Of a DNA stretch of 64,000 nt, positions 1 through 9,215 are shown piece by piece. The position numbers and the translations under genes are program-made. The DNA is taken from contig JBEKBH010000001.1 of assembly GCA_050015495.1 (NCBI GenBank), positions 124,001-188,000 on the forward strand. The letters run 5' to 3'. Numbering within the stretch: position 1 is the first letter of the stretch; each line of letters starts with the position of its first letter. This DNA is from Palsa-1439 sp050015495 (GTDB taxonomy: Bacteria > Verrucomicrobiota > Verrucomicrobiia > Palsa-1439). The notes under the pieces were generated by a model. The model was not told the origin of the DNA, did not search any database, and saw only the letters and a list, made by a program, of their open reading frames with translations.

Positions 1-733
1 AGCGGTTGGTCAGACCGCGCCAGTTGGGCACCTGACCGAACAGGTAACCGCCCGGCCGCAAGATGCGTCGAATCTCCGCCAGAATTTCCAGCGGATTGTG
101 AACGTGCTCCAGGACGTCCCAGAAAATCACCCCATCATAAGCACTATCAGCCAAGTGCAGGTCCTCCAGTCGGCCCTGGCGCACCTTCTCCCCCAAGCCC
201 AGTTTTCCCCGCGCCAGCGCGACAAAATGCTCCGAAAGGTCGATCCCCTCAGCGTCAAACCCGCGTCGGTTCGCTTCCAACACGGTGAGCCCAAACCCAC
301 AGCCCACATCCAATACTCGCGCTCCTGTCCCGAGATAACGCGTCAACAATTCCACCAGCATGGCTTTGACCTTGTAGCAACTCATGGCGTGGACTTTGTA
401 GTCTATCTGCTTGACCCAAGCCTCGTAGTCAAAGTTGTCAAAAACGGATTCGTCCGCGTAATCTTCCCGTTCGTACATGGCCGCCAACCTGCCCGGCGTG
501 AACCGTGGTGAGACAAAGATGAGGCCGCATCCGAGGCAAAGTCGAATCCCGTGACCATCGATTCTTTGAAAGAGCAAGCGGCTTTGCGCATCGGGTCCGC
601 AACTGGGACAATTCACCTCTTCCCAGTCGGCGGGGTTGATGTTCTTCGTCGCTCGCTGCTCGGCCACTTGCTTCATCCGAACGAACCTAATCGAAACGTC
701 AGGTTTGAGCAAACCAAAATCACACCGGCGCAT
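1..733 (-). CDS. Class I SAM-dependent methyltransferase with N-terminal zinc ribbon (3' end cut by window edge)
   Basis: Reading the minus strand gives an open frame that runs off the left edge. It starts with two CxxC pairs (NCPSCG, then about 25 residues later LCLGCGLIFVSPR), the zinc ribbon that precedes many sugar- or lipid-modifying methyltransferases. A class I methyltransferase core follows, with motif I as VLDVGCGFG, an acidic EGIDLS at the end of beta 2, and FWDVLEHVHNP plus ILRPGGYLF. An in-frame ATG at 733 with GAGAG six bases upstream is taken as the start; a second ATG at 676, nearer the zinc ribbon, is also possible. An in-frame stop lies just upstream of 733. The neighbours suggest a role in surface glycan modification, but the substrate cannot be told. 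Confidence 0.8.
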   Translation of the reverse strand, partial: MRRCDFGLLKPDVSIRFVRMKQVAEQRATKNINPADWEEVNCPSCGPDAQSRLLFQRIDGHGIRLCLGCGLIFVSPRFTPGRLAAMYEREDYADESVFDNFDYEAWVKQIDYKVHAMSCYKVKAMLVELLTRYLGTGARVLDVGCGFGLTVLEANRRGFDAEGIDLSEHFVALARGKLGLGEKVRQGRLEDLHLADSAYDGVIFWDVLEHVHNPLEILAEIRRILRPGGYLFGQVPNWRGLTNR

Positions 734-982
734 TCCATGCTCTCGTTTTTAGAGATCCCGGAACATTCTGTTGCCACGCAAGGCATTCTGCGCTGGACTG
801 TTGACTGAACCGCGCTAGTGTAGTGCACGTAACACTTCTTCACCTATGGGCGGGCGAACAATCACGAAATTCTGGCGTCGTATACGGCAGGCCCAATGCG
901 ACGGGCCTTGTGCCTCAGTACACTGGCATCTCCGTCACGTGAGAAGCCATAGGACTGCTGCCGAAACCCTGTCACGGCCGTA

Positions 983-1717
983 ATGAAAACGCGGTTCATT
1001 TATCGAAACCTCAAGGCCCGGTTCCGAGACCAGAGGCAAGAGATCACGGCCCTGCTCCATACGGCTAGGCCTGGTGAAACTGTCGTCGATGTGGGCGCGA
1101 ACAAAGGCGGTTACCTTTACTGGATGAGCCGTGCCGTCGGACACGGACATGTTGTCGCATTTGAACCACAACCGAATCTTGCTCGTTACCTTCGGAAGGT
1201 GGTCGCGGCGTGCGATCTGAGGAATGTCACCGTCGAAGAGAAAGCCGCCTCCGAGCGATCCGGGACGATGATCCTGCACATGCCGGGAGGATGCGATTCT
1301 CCGGAAGCGTCGCTGGAAGACGCCGTTCGGTCCCGCACGGCCTGCGGACAAATCGAAGTCGAGACCGTGAGGCTGGATGATTACTTTCGCAGTTGCCCAA
1401 GACGAATATCCGTGATCAAAGTGGATGTTGAGGGTCACGAGTTTTCGGTCTTTCGAGGCGCCGAGGGAATCCTCTTGGAACATTCTCCACTGCTTATCTT
1501 TGAAGCGGAGAACCGGCACCTTTCGCGCGGGACAGTTTTTGATGTATTGAACTACTTGAGAGATCTGCGGTACGATGGCTTCTTTGTGCGCCGAAATTCG
1601 TTGGTTCCCATTGACGGTTTTGTCCCGGAGATCCATCAACGTCAGGTTGGTCAGCGGTTCTGGGATGAGCCATCCTATTGCAACAACTTCATCATGAAGA
1701 GGGCCAACGCCCAGTAA
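983..1717 (+). CDS. FkbM family methyltransferase
   Basis: The 244-residue protein has the FkbM-type class I methyltransferase layout. It shows VVDVGANKGGY (SAM-binding motif I, residues about 34-44), VVAFEPQPNLARYL (motif II), and VIKVDVEGHEFSVFRGAEGIL followed by LLIFEAENRHL, the D/E-rich block typical of this family. FkbM proteins O-methylate polyketides, glycans or glycolipids. Pyruvyl transferase and glycosyltransferase genes lie nearby, convergent with this gene, so a surface glycan is a reasonable but unproven substrate. The gene stands alone on the plus strand, with about 250 bases of unassigned DNA on each side. Confidence 0.88.
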   Translation: MKTRFIYRNLKARFRDQRQEITALLHTARPGETVVDVGANKGGYLYWMSRAVGHGHVVAFEPQPNLARYLRKVVAACDLRNVTVEEKAASERSGTMILHMPGGCDSPEASLEDAVRSRTACGQIEVETVRLDDYFRSCPRRISVIKVDVEGHEFSVFRGAEGILLEHSPLLIFEAENRHLSRGTVFDVLNYLRDLRYDGFFVRRNSLVPIDGFVPEIHQRQVGQRFWDEPSYCNNFIMKRANAQ

Positions 1718-1983
1718 GTGCGTGGCCATCCATTCGTCAAACCAAACGGCAATTTTGGATACCCAATCGGCACGTTGGACACTCCACCTTGCAGGTCGGC
1801 AGAGGCATACCTCGTCCTTGCCGTTTCTAAGTCCACCACCTCCATGCACAAAACCGTAGTCCAAACGCAACGCCTGAGCAAAAACAAGTCGCCGGCACCA
1901 CGCCGGTGATTCGCCGCTTGATTCATAAAGAACACCGCACTCCCCGCCGTGTCTTTCCGGGAGCCGACGGCGGGCCCGCGACG

Positions 1984-2892
1984 CTATCGAGACAGACGAA
2001 GCCCAAAATCTTTTGCGAACTGTTCCAGTTTCTCCCCCATCCTTTGGAGGCTGCGATCCAGGGCCTTCGCGTCACTGAGCCGGAAGGATGACTCATCGGA
2101 GCCATACCTGACAAGCTGATCGCAGAACGCTCGCACATCTTGTGTGGTGGATGCGTGGCGCGGCACCAGCGATCGGTGTCGATCGGCCATCCCCAGTCGC
2201 GTCGCCAGAGTCGCCGTAACCGCCTTCGCGCGGACAGAAATCGACGGAGCGGATGAACTGAGCGGACGATCCAATACCAATGCTTCGCCCGTGATCTGAA
2301 GGCTGGCCTTCCAGTCATCCCATTTGAACGGATCAAAGCGCCGTGCCCCGATGTAGCACGCCCAGGGAATCCGCATCACATCGGCGAAGATCGCCCCGTG
2401 AAGGGATTCCGTCAGGAGTTTTCGGCAAGTTGCGATTTGTCCGGCCACGCTCGCCGGAGACTGTCGCGGGTCGATCAAGGTGAACCCGCATTGTTTGGCA
2501 ACAATCTGCCAGTCGAATTGCTGGAAGGATGCATGGTGAGGGAGCAATCCCACACCCGCCGCGTCGTCCCGCGGGCGGGGCATGTCCGGCCAGAGGACGG
2601 CCGAATCACTGATCGCCTTGTCCGCGTCCAGCCCAAGCAGTTTCGCCGTCAACGGTCCCCGTACCCAATAGTGCGTCCAACTCTGATCGTGACGGACTCG
2701 CTTGCCTCGCCCCAATCCCGATCCGAGAACGACCTTTCGACCCGGCCACGACCCGGCCAGAACCGTGCCCACGCCCAATAACATCACGTCGGGATGGATC
2801 TCTTCGATCTCGGGAAAGATCTGCGGCCACAGGCAAAGGTTCAGATCGTCCCCGAAGTTGCCGCCAGGTGTCTTATGACGATAAATCTTCAC
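1984..2892 (-). CDS. Polysaccharide pyruvyl transferase family protein
   Basis: The protein (302 residues from the GTG at 2892) carries the pyruvyl transferase fold signatures: GGNFGDDLN near the N-terminus (as in WcaK/CsaB-type enzymes), LLGVGTVL, WVRGPLTAKLLG, ISDSAVL, VGLLPHH and TESLHGAIFAD. These enzymes add ketal-linked pyruvate from PEP to sugars in exopolysaccharide or cell-wall polymers. A longer open frame extends upstream to 3156, but that part is the antisense shadow of the glycosyltransferase gene; homology begins at VKIYRHKTPGGN. The start overlaps the end of the upstream glycosyltransferase gene by 20 bases, so the two are probably co-transcribed and translationally coupled. 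Confidence 0.85.
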   Translation of the reverse strand: MKIYRHKTPGGNFGDDLNLCLWPQIFPEIEEIHPDVMLLGVGTVLAGSWPGRKVVLGSGLGRGKRVRHDQSWTHYWVRGPLTAKLLGLDADKAISDSAVLWPDMPRPRDDAAGVGLLPHHASFQQFDWQIVAKQCGFTLIDPRQSPASVAGQIATCRKLLTESLHGAIFADVMRIPWACYIGARRFDPFKWDDWKASLQITGEALVLDRPLSSSAPSISVRAKAVTATLATRLGMADRHRSLVPRHASTTQDVRAFCDQLVRYGSDESSFRLSDAKALDRSLQRMGEKLEQFAKDFGLRLSR

Positions 2893-3628
2893 ATCGCCCC
2901 GCGTACTTGAAAAACGTCCCTCTGGCGATTTCCCGTGCGATGAGAAACCCTTCGCCGCCATCCAGAAAGCCTCGGCGCAACAAATAACCGCGCAGGAAAC
3001 GAGCGGAGGCGTGAAGCGCCCCCTGCAGGCGAGATGGCTTTTTGCCGTGCGCCATCCGTTCGCCGGCGGCCAGAGCAGCGTATCTCGCCACCCGTTGTCG
3101 CAAGTCGGCAAGATCGCGGAGGGCATGGTGTTCCAGCAGACCGTGCAGCCGTCCAACTTTGCCGTTAACCTCGATCTTCTCGTGCACGGCGCGGGAATCC
3201 ATCCTCCAGGCGTCTCGACGGAACAGGCGCAGGTTCCAGTCGGGGAACCATTCGCCGTGTCGAATCCACCGACCTCGGAAACAGACCATGCGGTCGATCA
3301 GATAGCCAGCGCAGCGCGGTTCGCCACCCGCGAACAGCGCCTTCATATTCTCCAGCAGAGGCACCGTCACAACCTCGTCGGCGTCAAGCCAGAAGATCCA
3401 CGGCTGCGTTGCCGACGAGAACAAACGCCGGCGCATCGGCACAAAACCGTCCCACTCGTGAAACAACGTCCGCGCTCCAGCCGCCTTCAGAAGAGCCAGG
3501 GATTGATCCACGCTGCCGGAGTCCAGCGCCACGATTTCTGCAAAATCACTGAGCGGCGGCAACGACCGGACGAGACGATCAGCCTCGTTCTTGCATAACA
3601 TGCAGACTGTAACAGGAAGCGGTGACAT
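2873..3628 (-). CDS. Glycosyltransferase family 2 (WaaE/KdtX-like)
   Basis: The 251-residue protein is a GT-A glycosyltransferase: VTVCMLCKNEADRL at the N-terminus, IVALDSGSVDQSL for the nucleotide-sugar pocket, and IFWLDADEVV as the DxD metal site. The later FPDWNLRLFRRDAWRM and VHEKIEV blocks match the WaaE/KdtX group, which adds glucose to LPS core or similar acceptors. The C-terminal region has a short membrane-associating segment. It is the first gene of a two-gene minus-strand unit with the pyruvyl transferase, which it overlaps by 20 bases. The acceptor is unknown. Confidence 0.88.
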   Translation of the reverse strand: MSPLPVTVCMLCKNEADRLVRSLPPLSDFAEIVALDSGSVDQSLALLKAAGARTLFHEWDGFVPMRRRLFSSATQPWIFWLDADEVVTVPLLENMKALFAGGEPRCAGYLIDRMVCFRGRWIRHGEWFPDWNLRLFRRDAWRMDSRAVHEKIEVNGKVGRLHGLLEHHALRDLADLRQRVARYAALAAGERMAHGKKPSRLQGALHASARFLRGYLLRRGFLDGGEGFLIAREIARGTFFKYAGRCEDLSS

Positions 3629-3817
3629 CTCGACAAATCGGCTTAACTGACGAACTCAACGGTACTCTTCAATTGTTTTCCCAATCGGCGCCAAGCACGC
3701 CGCCTCCAGCCGGTCGGGCGTCCTCTACTGGTCACGCCAACCGCGCTTCGGCTGCCGCTGTTCAACGCTCATCCGACCCGACAAACTCCTGCCTTTCTAA
3801 CCGAACAAAGCAAGATT

Positions 3818-3892
3818 TGGTGCCAGGGGGGAGAGTTGAACTCCCGACCAAGGGCTTATGAGTCCCCTGCTCTACCACTGAGCTACCCTGGC
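3818..3892 (-). tRNA. tRNA-Met (CAT anticodon)
   Basis: The minus strand folds as a full cloverleaf. The acceptor arm GCCAGGG pairs with CCCTGGC, followed by discriminator A and an encoded CCA (3818-3820). The D arm is GCTC/GAGC, the anticodon loop is CTCATAA, and the T arm reads GGGAG-TTCAACT-CTCCC. The CAT anticodon makes it elongator tRNA-Met; an Ile-lysidine identity is possible in principle, but the ACTCATAAGCC context is usual for elongator Met. It stands alone between the glycosyltransferase and phosphoketolase genes. Confidence 0.93.
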
Positions 3893-3976
3893 GCCGTCGT
3901 GAAGAGCCGCATGATTAGCGAGCCGCCCGGAAATTTCAACTGTGTTTTTGCCACACCACGAACCGGGTCGTTGTCG

Positions 3977-6340
3977 TTACGGCGCGCCCCATTTCCAGTT
4001 ACGAATCTCCGGCAGGTCCTGGCCGTGCTTGTCGATGTACTGCTTGTGCTCGATGAGCTTGTCCTGAACCATCTGTTTCAGGTAAGCCCCTTTGTCGCTC
4101 ATCTGTGGCAGCCGATCGACCACGTCCTGCACGAGGTGGAACCGGTCCAGATCATTGAGCACCGTCATGTCGAAGGCGGTGGTGATCGTGCCTTCCTCCT
4201 TGTACCCGCGGACGTGCAGGTTGTGGTGGTTGGTTCGGCGATACGTCAACCGATGGATGAGCCAAGGATAGCCGTGAAAGGCAAAGATGACCGGCTTGTC
4301 CCTGGTGAAAAGCGAATCGAAATCCTTGTCACTCAACCCGTGTGGATGTTCCGTGTCGGGTTCCAGTTTCATCAAATCCACGACGTTCACCACCCGAATT
4401 CTCAGGTCGGGCAGGAACTCGCGAAGCAAGGAAACGGCCGCCAGCGTCTCCAGCGTCGGCACGTCGCCACAGCAGGCCATGACCACATCCGGCTCGGCGC
4501 CCCGGTCGTTGCTGGCCCACGGCCAGATGCCAATCCCCCGCGTGCAATGCTCGACGGCGGCATCCATGGTCAACCATTGCGGTGCCGGGTGTTTGCCGGC
4601 CACAACGACATTCACATAGTGGCGACTGCGGAGACAATGATCCATGACCGAGAGCAGGCAGTTCGCGTCGGGCGGCAGGTACACGCGCACGATCTCGGCC
4701 TTTTTGTTTACGACATGGTCGATGAAGCCAGGGTCCTGGTGAGTAAAGCCGTTGTGGTCCTGCCGCCAGACGTGGGACGCGAGCAGGATGTTCAGCGAGC
4801 TGATGGGACGCCGCCACGGGATGCCGCGGGTGACCTTCAACCACTTGGCGTGCTGGTTGAACATCGAATCGACGATGTGGATGAACGCCTCGTAACAGTT
4901 GAACAAGCCGTGCCGCCCGGTGAGCAGGTAGCCCTCCAACCAACCTTCACACTGGTGTTCGCTGAGCACCTCCATCACGCGTCCGCTGGGCGCGAGAAAT
5001 TCGTCGATTTTGATCCTCTGGGCTTCCCACTGGCGATTCGTGACCTCGAAGACGGCATCCAGCCGGTTGGACAGCGTCTCGTCGGGCCCAAAGACCCGAA
5101 AATTCCGTTGCTCCTCATTCAGTTTGATCACATCGCGCAGGAACCGGCCCAAAACCGTTGTGTCACCGGCCTCGACCGCGCCCGGCGAGGGGACATCGAC
5201 CGCGTAATCGCAGAAGTCCGGCATCCGCAGGTCACGCAATAATTCCCCGCCGTTGGTGTGCGGATTCGCGCCCATCCGTCTCTGGCCCTTGGGCGCCAAC
5301 TCGGCCAGTTCTGGCCGGAGACGGCCACGCTCGTCGAAGAGTTCCTTCGGCTTGTAGCTCTTGAGCCAGCTCTCCAATTGCTTGAGATGCTTGGGATTCT
5401 TGGCTGGGTCGGACAGCGGTACTTGGTGCGAACGGAAGGTGCCTTCGACCGGCAAGCCATCAACCACCTTTGGTCCCGTCCACCCCTTCGGCGAGTTGAG
5501 AACGATCATGGGCCAGCGCGGACGCGTCGCGTCGCCGCGCTTGCGAGCATTGCTCTGGATCCGCTTGATCTGTTGCACGACCTTGTCGAGGGTCGCGGCC
5601 ATGGCTTGATGCATTTTCATTGGCTCGTGGCCCTCGACAAAGTGGGGCGTCCAACCGTAACCGCGAAGCAATTGATCCAGTTCGTCGTGGTCGATGCGGG
5701 CGAGGATGGTCGGGTTGGCAATCTTATAGCCATTCAGATGCAGGATCGGCAGTACCACGCCGTCAGTGATGGGGTTGAGGAACTTGTTGGAATGCCACCC
5801 CGTGGCCAGCGGGCCCGTCTCCGCTTCGCCGTCGCCAACGACGCACGCCATGACCAGATCCGGATTGTCAAACGCAGCCCCGAAAGCGTGGCTGAGCGAG
5901 TACCCCAATTCCCCACCCTCGTGCATCGACCCCGGACACTCCGGCGAAACGTGGCTGGGAATCCCGCCGGGGAAAGAGAATTGCGTGAACAGCTTCTTCA
6001 ACCCGGCTTCGTCCTGGCTTATGTTCGGATAGACCTCGCTGTACGTGCCCTCAAGATAAGTGTTGGCCACCAGCGCCGGGCCGCCATGCCCGGGACCGGA
6101 AATGTAAATCATATTGAGGTCATACTTCTTGATGACGCGGTTCAAGTGGACATAAATGAAGTTCTGGCCCGGCGTCGTGCCCCAATGTCCCAGGAGCATG
6201 GGCTTGATATGTTCCAGCTTCAGCGGCTTCCGCAGCAGCGGATTGTCGTAGAGGTAAATCTGGCCGACGGACAGATAATTCGCCGCCCGCCAATAGGCGT
6301 TCATGTTACGCAACTCTGCGGTGGAAAGCGGATTGCTCAT
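3977..6340 (-). CDS. xfp: Phosphoketolase (xylulose-5-phosphate/fructose-6-phosphate)
   Basis: The product is 787 residues, the full length of the family. TPP and substrate motifs are present: PGHGGPALVANTYLEGTYSE near residue 80, SFPGGIPSHVSPECPGS, GDGEAETGPLATGWHSNKF and the C-terminal GYPWLIHRLTYRRTNH. The enzyme splits xylulose-5-P or fructose-6-P with phosphate to acetyl phosphate plus glyceraldehyde-3-P or erythrose-4-P. The start at 6340 (MSNPLST) is chosen because AGGAG lies seven bases upstream; the longer frame to 6358 has no such site. It follows the glycogen phosphorylase gene by 29 bases, so both are probably one transcript linking glycogen breakdown to acetyl-phosphate production. 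Confidence 0.95.
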   Translation of the reverse strand: MSNPLSTAELRNMNAYWRAANYLSVGQIYLYDNPLLRKPLKLEHIKPMLLGHWGTTPGQNFIYVHLNRVIKKYDLNMIYISGPGHGGPALVANTYLEGTYSEVYPNISQDEAGLKKLFTQFSFPGGIPSHVSPECPGSMHEGGELGYSLSHAFGAAFDNPDLVMACVVGDGEAETGPLATGWHSNKFLNPITDGVVLPILHLNGYKIANPTILARIDHDELDQLLRGYGWTPHFVEGHEPMKMHQAMAATLDKVVQQIKRIQSNARKRGDATRPRWPMIVLNSPKGWTGPKVVDGLPVEGTFRSHQVPLSDPAKNPKHLKQLESWLKSYKPKELFDERGRLRPELAELAPKGQRRMGANPHTNGGELLRDLRMPDFCDYAVDVPSPGAVEAGDTTVLGRFLRDVIKLNEEQRNFRVFGPDETLSNRLDAVFEVTNRQWEAQRIKIDEFLAPSGRVMEVLSEHQCEGWLEGYLLTGRHGLFNCYEAFIHIVDSMFNQHAKWLKVTRGIPWRRPISSLNILLASHVWRQDHNGFTHQDPGFIDHVVNKKAEIVRVYLPPDANCLLSVMDHCLRSRHYVNVVVAGKHPAPQWLTMDAAVEHCTRGIGIWPWASNDRGAEPDVVMACCGDVPTLETLAAVSLLREFLPDLRIRVVNVVDLMKLEPDTEHPHGLSDKDFDSLFTRDKPVIFAFHGYPWLIHRLTYRRTNHHNLHVRGYKEEGTITTAFDMTVLNDLDRFHLVQDVVDRLPQMSDKGAYLKQMVQDKLIEHKQYIDKHGQDLPEIRNWKWGAP

Positions 6341-6369
6341 CGGACTGCTCCTGTTCACGGTTGATTGCC

Positions 6370-8916
6370 TTAATGTTGCCAGAGGATGAAACCGGCCTCC
6401 AACGGGACCGACACGTTGCTGCCCTGCGGCACGATGCGCGCGGTGTAGTCCGTTGCCGGGCGGTTGGCCGGAATGGTGGCGCTGTACACATACCCGTTGG
6501 CCGCGCCCACCAATTGCCGGGCGCGCCGCATTTCCAAGCGGATCGGTTCTCCCCCATTGACGCCTTCGGCATAAAGTTCGACCCGCACAGCGCCCGGGTC
6601 GAGGTCATCGAGATACACCGGAACGTCAACGACGTATTGGTTGCCCGTCGTTGCCACATTCACATCGCCGAAGCGCAGGGCGGCCCATTTCTCATCCAGA
6701 GTATGGCGCCACTTCACCACTCCCGCGCCCGCCACGCCCTTGTCGGCAGCGCGCTCCAGATAGTTCGCCGCCGCGGGCAAGTAATGCTGCTCGGTATATT
6801 CGCGCACGGTGCGGCCCGCGGAAAACTGGGGCGTCAATCGCGCCATGCTCTCCCGCATTCGCGCAATCCACGCGGTCGGCAGGCCGTCCTGATCGCGGGA
6901 ATAGAATTCGGGGATGACTTCGTTTTCGAGCCGGTCGTAAAGCCATCCGGCCTCGGCGGCATCCCAGGCGGGATCATCGCCGTGCTCGCGGCCATCGCCA
7001 ATCGCCCAGCCCACCTCGGGCGTGTACGCTTCGGCCCACCAGCCGTCCAACTCCGAAAGATTGATGCCGCCGTTGACGAGCACCTTCATACCGCTCGTTC
7101 CACAAGCCTCCCAAGGCCGCCGCGGCGTGTTGATCCAGACGTCCACTCCCTGCACCAAACGCTCGGCGAGGAGCATGTCGTAATCGCTGAGGAAGATCAT
7201 ATGCTGGCGCACCTCGGGGCGACGGCCGAAGCGAATCCATTCCTGGATCAATGCCTGCCCCGGCTGATCCGCCGGATGCGCCTTCCCGGCAATGATGAGC
7301 TGCACGGGCCGTTGCGGGTCGGTTAACAGGCGAAGGAGTCGTTCCGGGTCGTGCAGCAGCAGGTTCGGGCGCTTGTAGGTGGCGAACCGCCGCGCAAACC
7401 CCAGCGTCAACACATTCGGATCGAACAAATGCTTCGCGCCCTCGACCACCGCGGCCGGCCGGCCGGAAGCGGCCAGTTGCTGCGGCAATCGGGTGTGCAT
7501 GTAATCAATCAGTGACTGGCGGCTGGCCGTGCGCAGTTCCCAGAGCTGCGCGTCGGGAACGCGGCGAATGTCCTGCTCCAACGGCTCCATCGGCCCCAAC
7601 CAGCGGTCTTTGCCACACGCCTTCGTCCAGAGATCATCCGCCGCCGCCGAGTCCCAGGTCGGCATGTGGACTCCGTTGGTCACGTGGCCCACCGGCACTT
7701 CCTCCACGGGCCACCGGGAGAAGAGCGGCGCAAACAGGTGTCGGCTCACCTGGCCGTGCAAGCGGCTCACGCCATTGACCGCCCCGCTGCCACGCATGGC
7801 CAGGTACGCCATATTGAACGGCTCCGCCGCGTCATCGCGGTTCTGGCGTCCCAGAGCCAGCAAATCGTGGAGTGAAATGCCCAACTTCTCCGGCGCATAC
7901 CGGGCGAAATATTGCTCGATGAGTCCCGGCGAGAACCGATCAAACCCCGCCACCACCGCCGTGTGGGTGGTGAAGAGGTTGCCCGCCCGCGTGACGGCCA
8001 GCGCGACATCGAAGGGCTGGCCGCTTTCCTGCATGAAAGTCCGGGCGCGTTCCAGCACCGCAAAGGCCGCGTGCCCTTCGTTGAGGTGACAGACTTCCGG
8101 ATGGATGCCGAGCGCGCCGAGCAGCCGCCAGCCGCCGATCCCCAGGATCAATTCCTGGTTGAGCCGCAACTCGGGTCCGCCGCCATACAACTCGCTGGTG
8201 ATCCCGCGGTGGGCAGGCGGGTTCGCCGGGTCATTGCTGTCCAGCAGGTACAGTTTCACCCGCCCGATTCGCGCCTGCCACGCGCGCAACCAGACCGAGT
8301 AACCGGGCGCCGCCATCTCGACCCGCAACCACTCGCCGTTCGGGTGGCGCACGGGCGTGATCGGCAATTGCCCGGGATCGTTATACGGATAGAGCGCCTG
8401 TTGCACCCCGTCCCTGTCGATCGCCTGGCGGAAATAACCCTGCTGGTACAGGAGTCCGACGCCCACCACCGGCACACCCAGATCGCTGGCGGCCTTGAGT
8501 TGATCGCCGGCCACATTGCCAAGGCCCCCCGAATAAATCGGGAGAGCCTCACCCAACATGAACTCCATGCTGAAATACGCGACACACGTCAGGGGCGATT
8601 GGGGATGAGTTTGTTGAAACCACGCGGGCGACTCGGCGGCGTGCTTCTCCGCTTGTACGAGAGCATCCACCTTCTGGCGAAGCGCGGGATTGGCCAGCAC
8701 GAGCCGGAGTTTTTCCCGCGAGACGGTCTGGAGGACGACCCACGGGTTTCGGGTCAGCTCCCAGAGCGCGGGGTCGAGCTGGTCCCACACCTCGTCGGCG
8801 CCATGGTTCCATGACCAACGCAGGTCCAGGGCCAGCTCCGCGAGTGAACTGAACCCCTCGATCTCCGCGGGCTGACGACTGTGAATCGAGCTGCTGGACC
8901 GCGGTTGTTCGCTCAT
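6370..8916 (-). CDS. glgP: Alpha-glucan (glycogen) phosphorylase
   Basis: The protein (848 residues from the ATG at 8916) belongs to the short-N-terminus alpha-glucan phosphorylase branch. It has LRWSWNHGADEVWDQLDP early on, GGLGNVAGDQLKAASDLGVPVVGVGLLY, HLNEGHAAF, FARRFATYKRPNLLL and the PLP-site region EACGTSGMKVLVNGGINL. It releases glucose-1-P from glycogen or maltodextrin. A beta-rich C-terminal tail of about 120 residues follows the catalytic core. GAGAG sits just upstream of 8916, and a longer frame to 8985 enters the decayed ATPase fragment. Pairing with phosphoketolase suggests that glucan carbon is routed towards acetyl phosphate. Confidence 0.93.
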   Translation of the reverse strand: MSEQPRSSSSIHSRQPAEIEGFSSLAELALDLRWSWNHGADEVWDQLDPALWELTRNPWVVLQTVSREKLRLVLANPALRQKVDALVQAEKHAAESPAWFQQTHPQSPLTCVAYFSMEFMLGEALPIYSGGLGNVAGDQLKAASDLGVPVVGVGLLYQQGYFRQAIDRDGVQQALYPYNDPGQLPITPVRHPNGEWLRVEMAAPGYSVWLRAWQARIGRVKLYLLDSNDPANPPAHRGITSELYGGGPELRLNQELILGIGGWRLLGALGIHPEVCHLNEGHAAFAVLERARTFMQESGQPFDVALAVTRAGNLFTTHTAVVAGFDRFSPGLIEQYFARYAPEKLGISLHDLLALGRQNRDDAAEPFNMAYLAMRGSGAVNGVSRLHGQVSRHLFAPLFSRWPVEEVPVGHVTNGVHMPTWDSAAADDLWTKACGKDRWLGPMEPLEQDIRRVPDAQLWELRTASRQSLIDYMHTRLPQQLAASGRPAAVVEGAKHLFDPNVLTLGFARRFATYKRPNLLLHDPERLLRLLTDPQRPVQLIIAGKAHPADQPGQALIQEWIRFGRRPEVRQHMIFLSDYDMLLAERLVQGVDVWINTPRRPWEACGTSGMKVLVNGGINLSELDGWWAEAYTPEVGWAIGDGREHGDDPAWDAAEAGWLYDRLENEVIPEFYSRDQDGLPTAWIARMRESMARLTPQFSAGRTVREYTEQHYLPAAANYLERAADKGVAGAGVVKWRHTLDEKWAALRFGDVNVATTGNQYVVDVPVYLDDLDPGAVRVELYAEGVNGGEPIRLEMRRARQLVGAANGYVYSATIPANRPATDYTARIVPQGSNVSVPLEAGFILWQH

Positions 8917-8920
8917 GCTC

Positions 8921-9190
8921 TCACATTCTCGCCTCGGACGGAATTTCTGGTTCCTGCGGTGCCGCCGCATCGTCGACGCCGTCACTGGTCATGCCGACGA
9001 TTTGACCGTGCCGCTGCAAGACATCCACGATGTGAAGCTTGTGTTCGGGAAACACTTGCGCGAAACCATCGCCTCTCTCGATGGCTGCGTCAAGTTGCGA
9101 GCCCTCGTAGCCTTTCGCATCCCCGGTGACCATCTTCACGTTCACGCCCATCTCTCGTGCGGCAGCGATGGTTGCGTTTACGGGACCAGG
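8921..9190 (-). pseudogene. Remnant of a P-type (proton-efflux-like) ATPase
   Basis: The minus strand encodes ATIAAAREMGVNVKMVTGD, then after a shortened stretch GDGFAQVFPEHKLHIVDVL, then QIVGMTSDGVDDAAA and a stop at 8921. These match in order the P-domain of P-type ATPases (VKMVTGD, the GFAQVFPEHK block, MTGDGVNDAPA). The spacing between the first two blocks is far shorter than in intact enzymes, the hinge motif is degraded (G to S, N to D, P to A), and the rest of the protein is absent. It sits between serA and glgP on the same strand, and its stop lies a few bases before the glgP start. It is probably a relic of a lost transporter gene. Confidence 0.75.
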
Positions 9191-9215
9191 CCCGTTTGCA
9201 ACGGCCTACCCTTGG

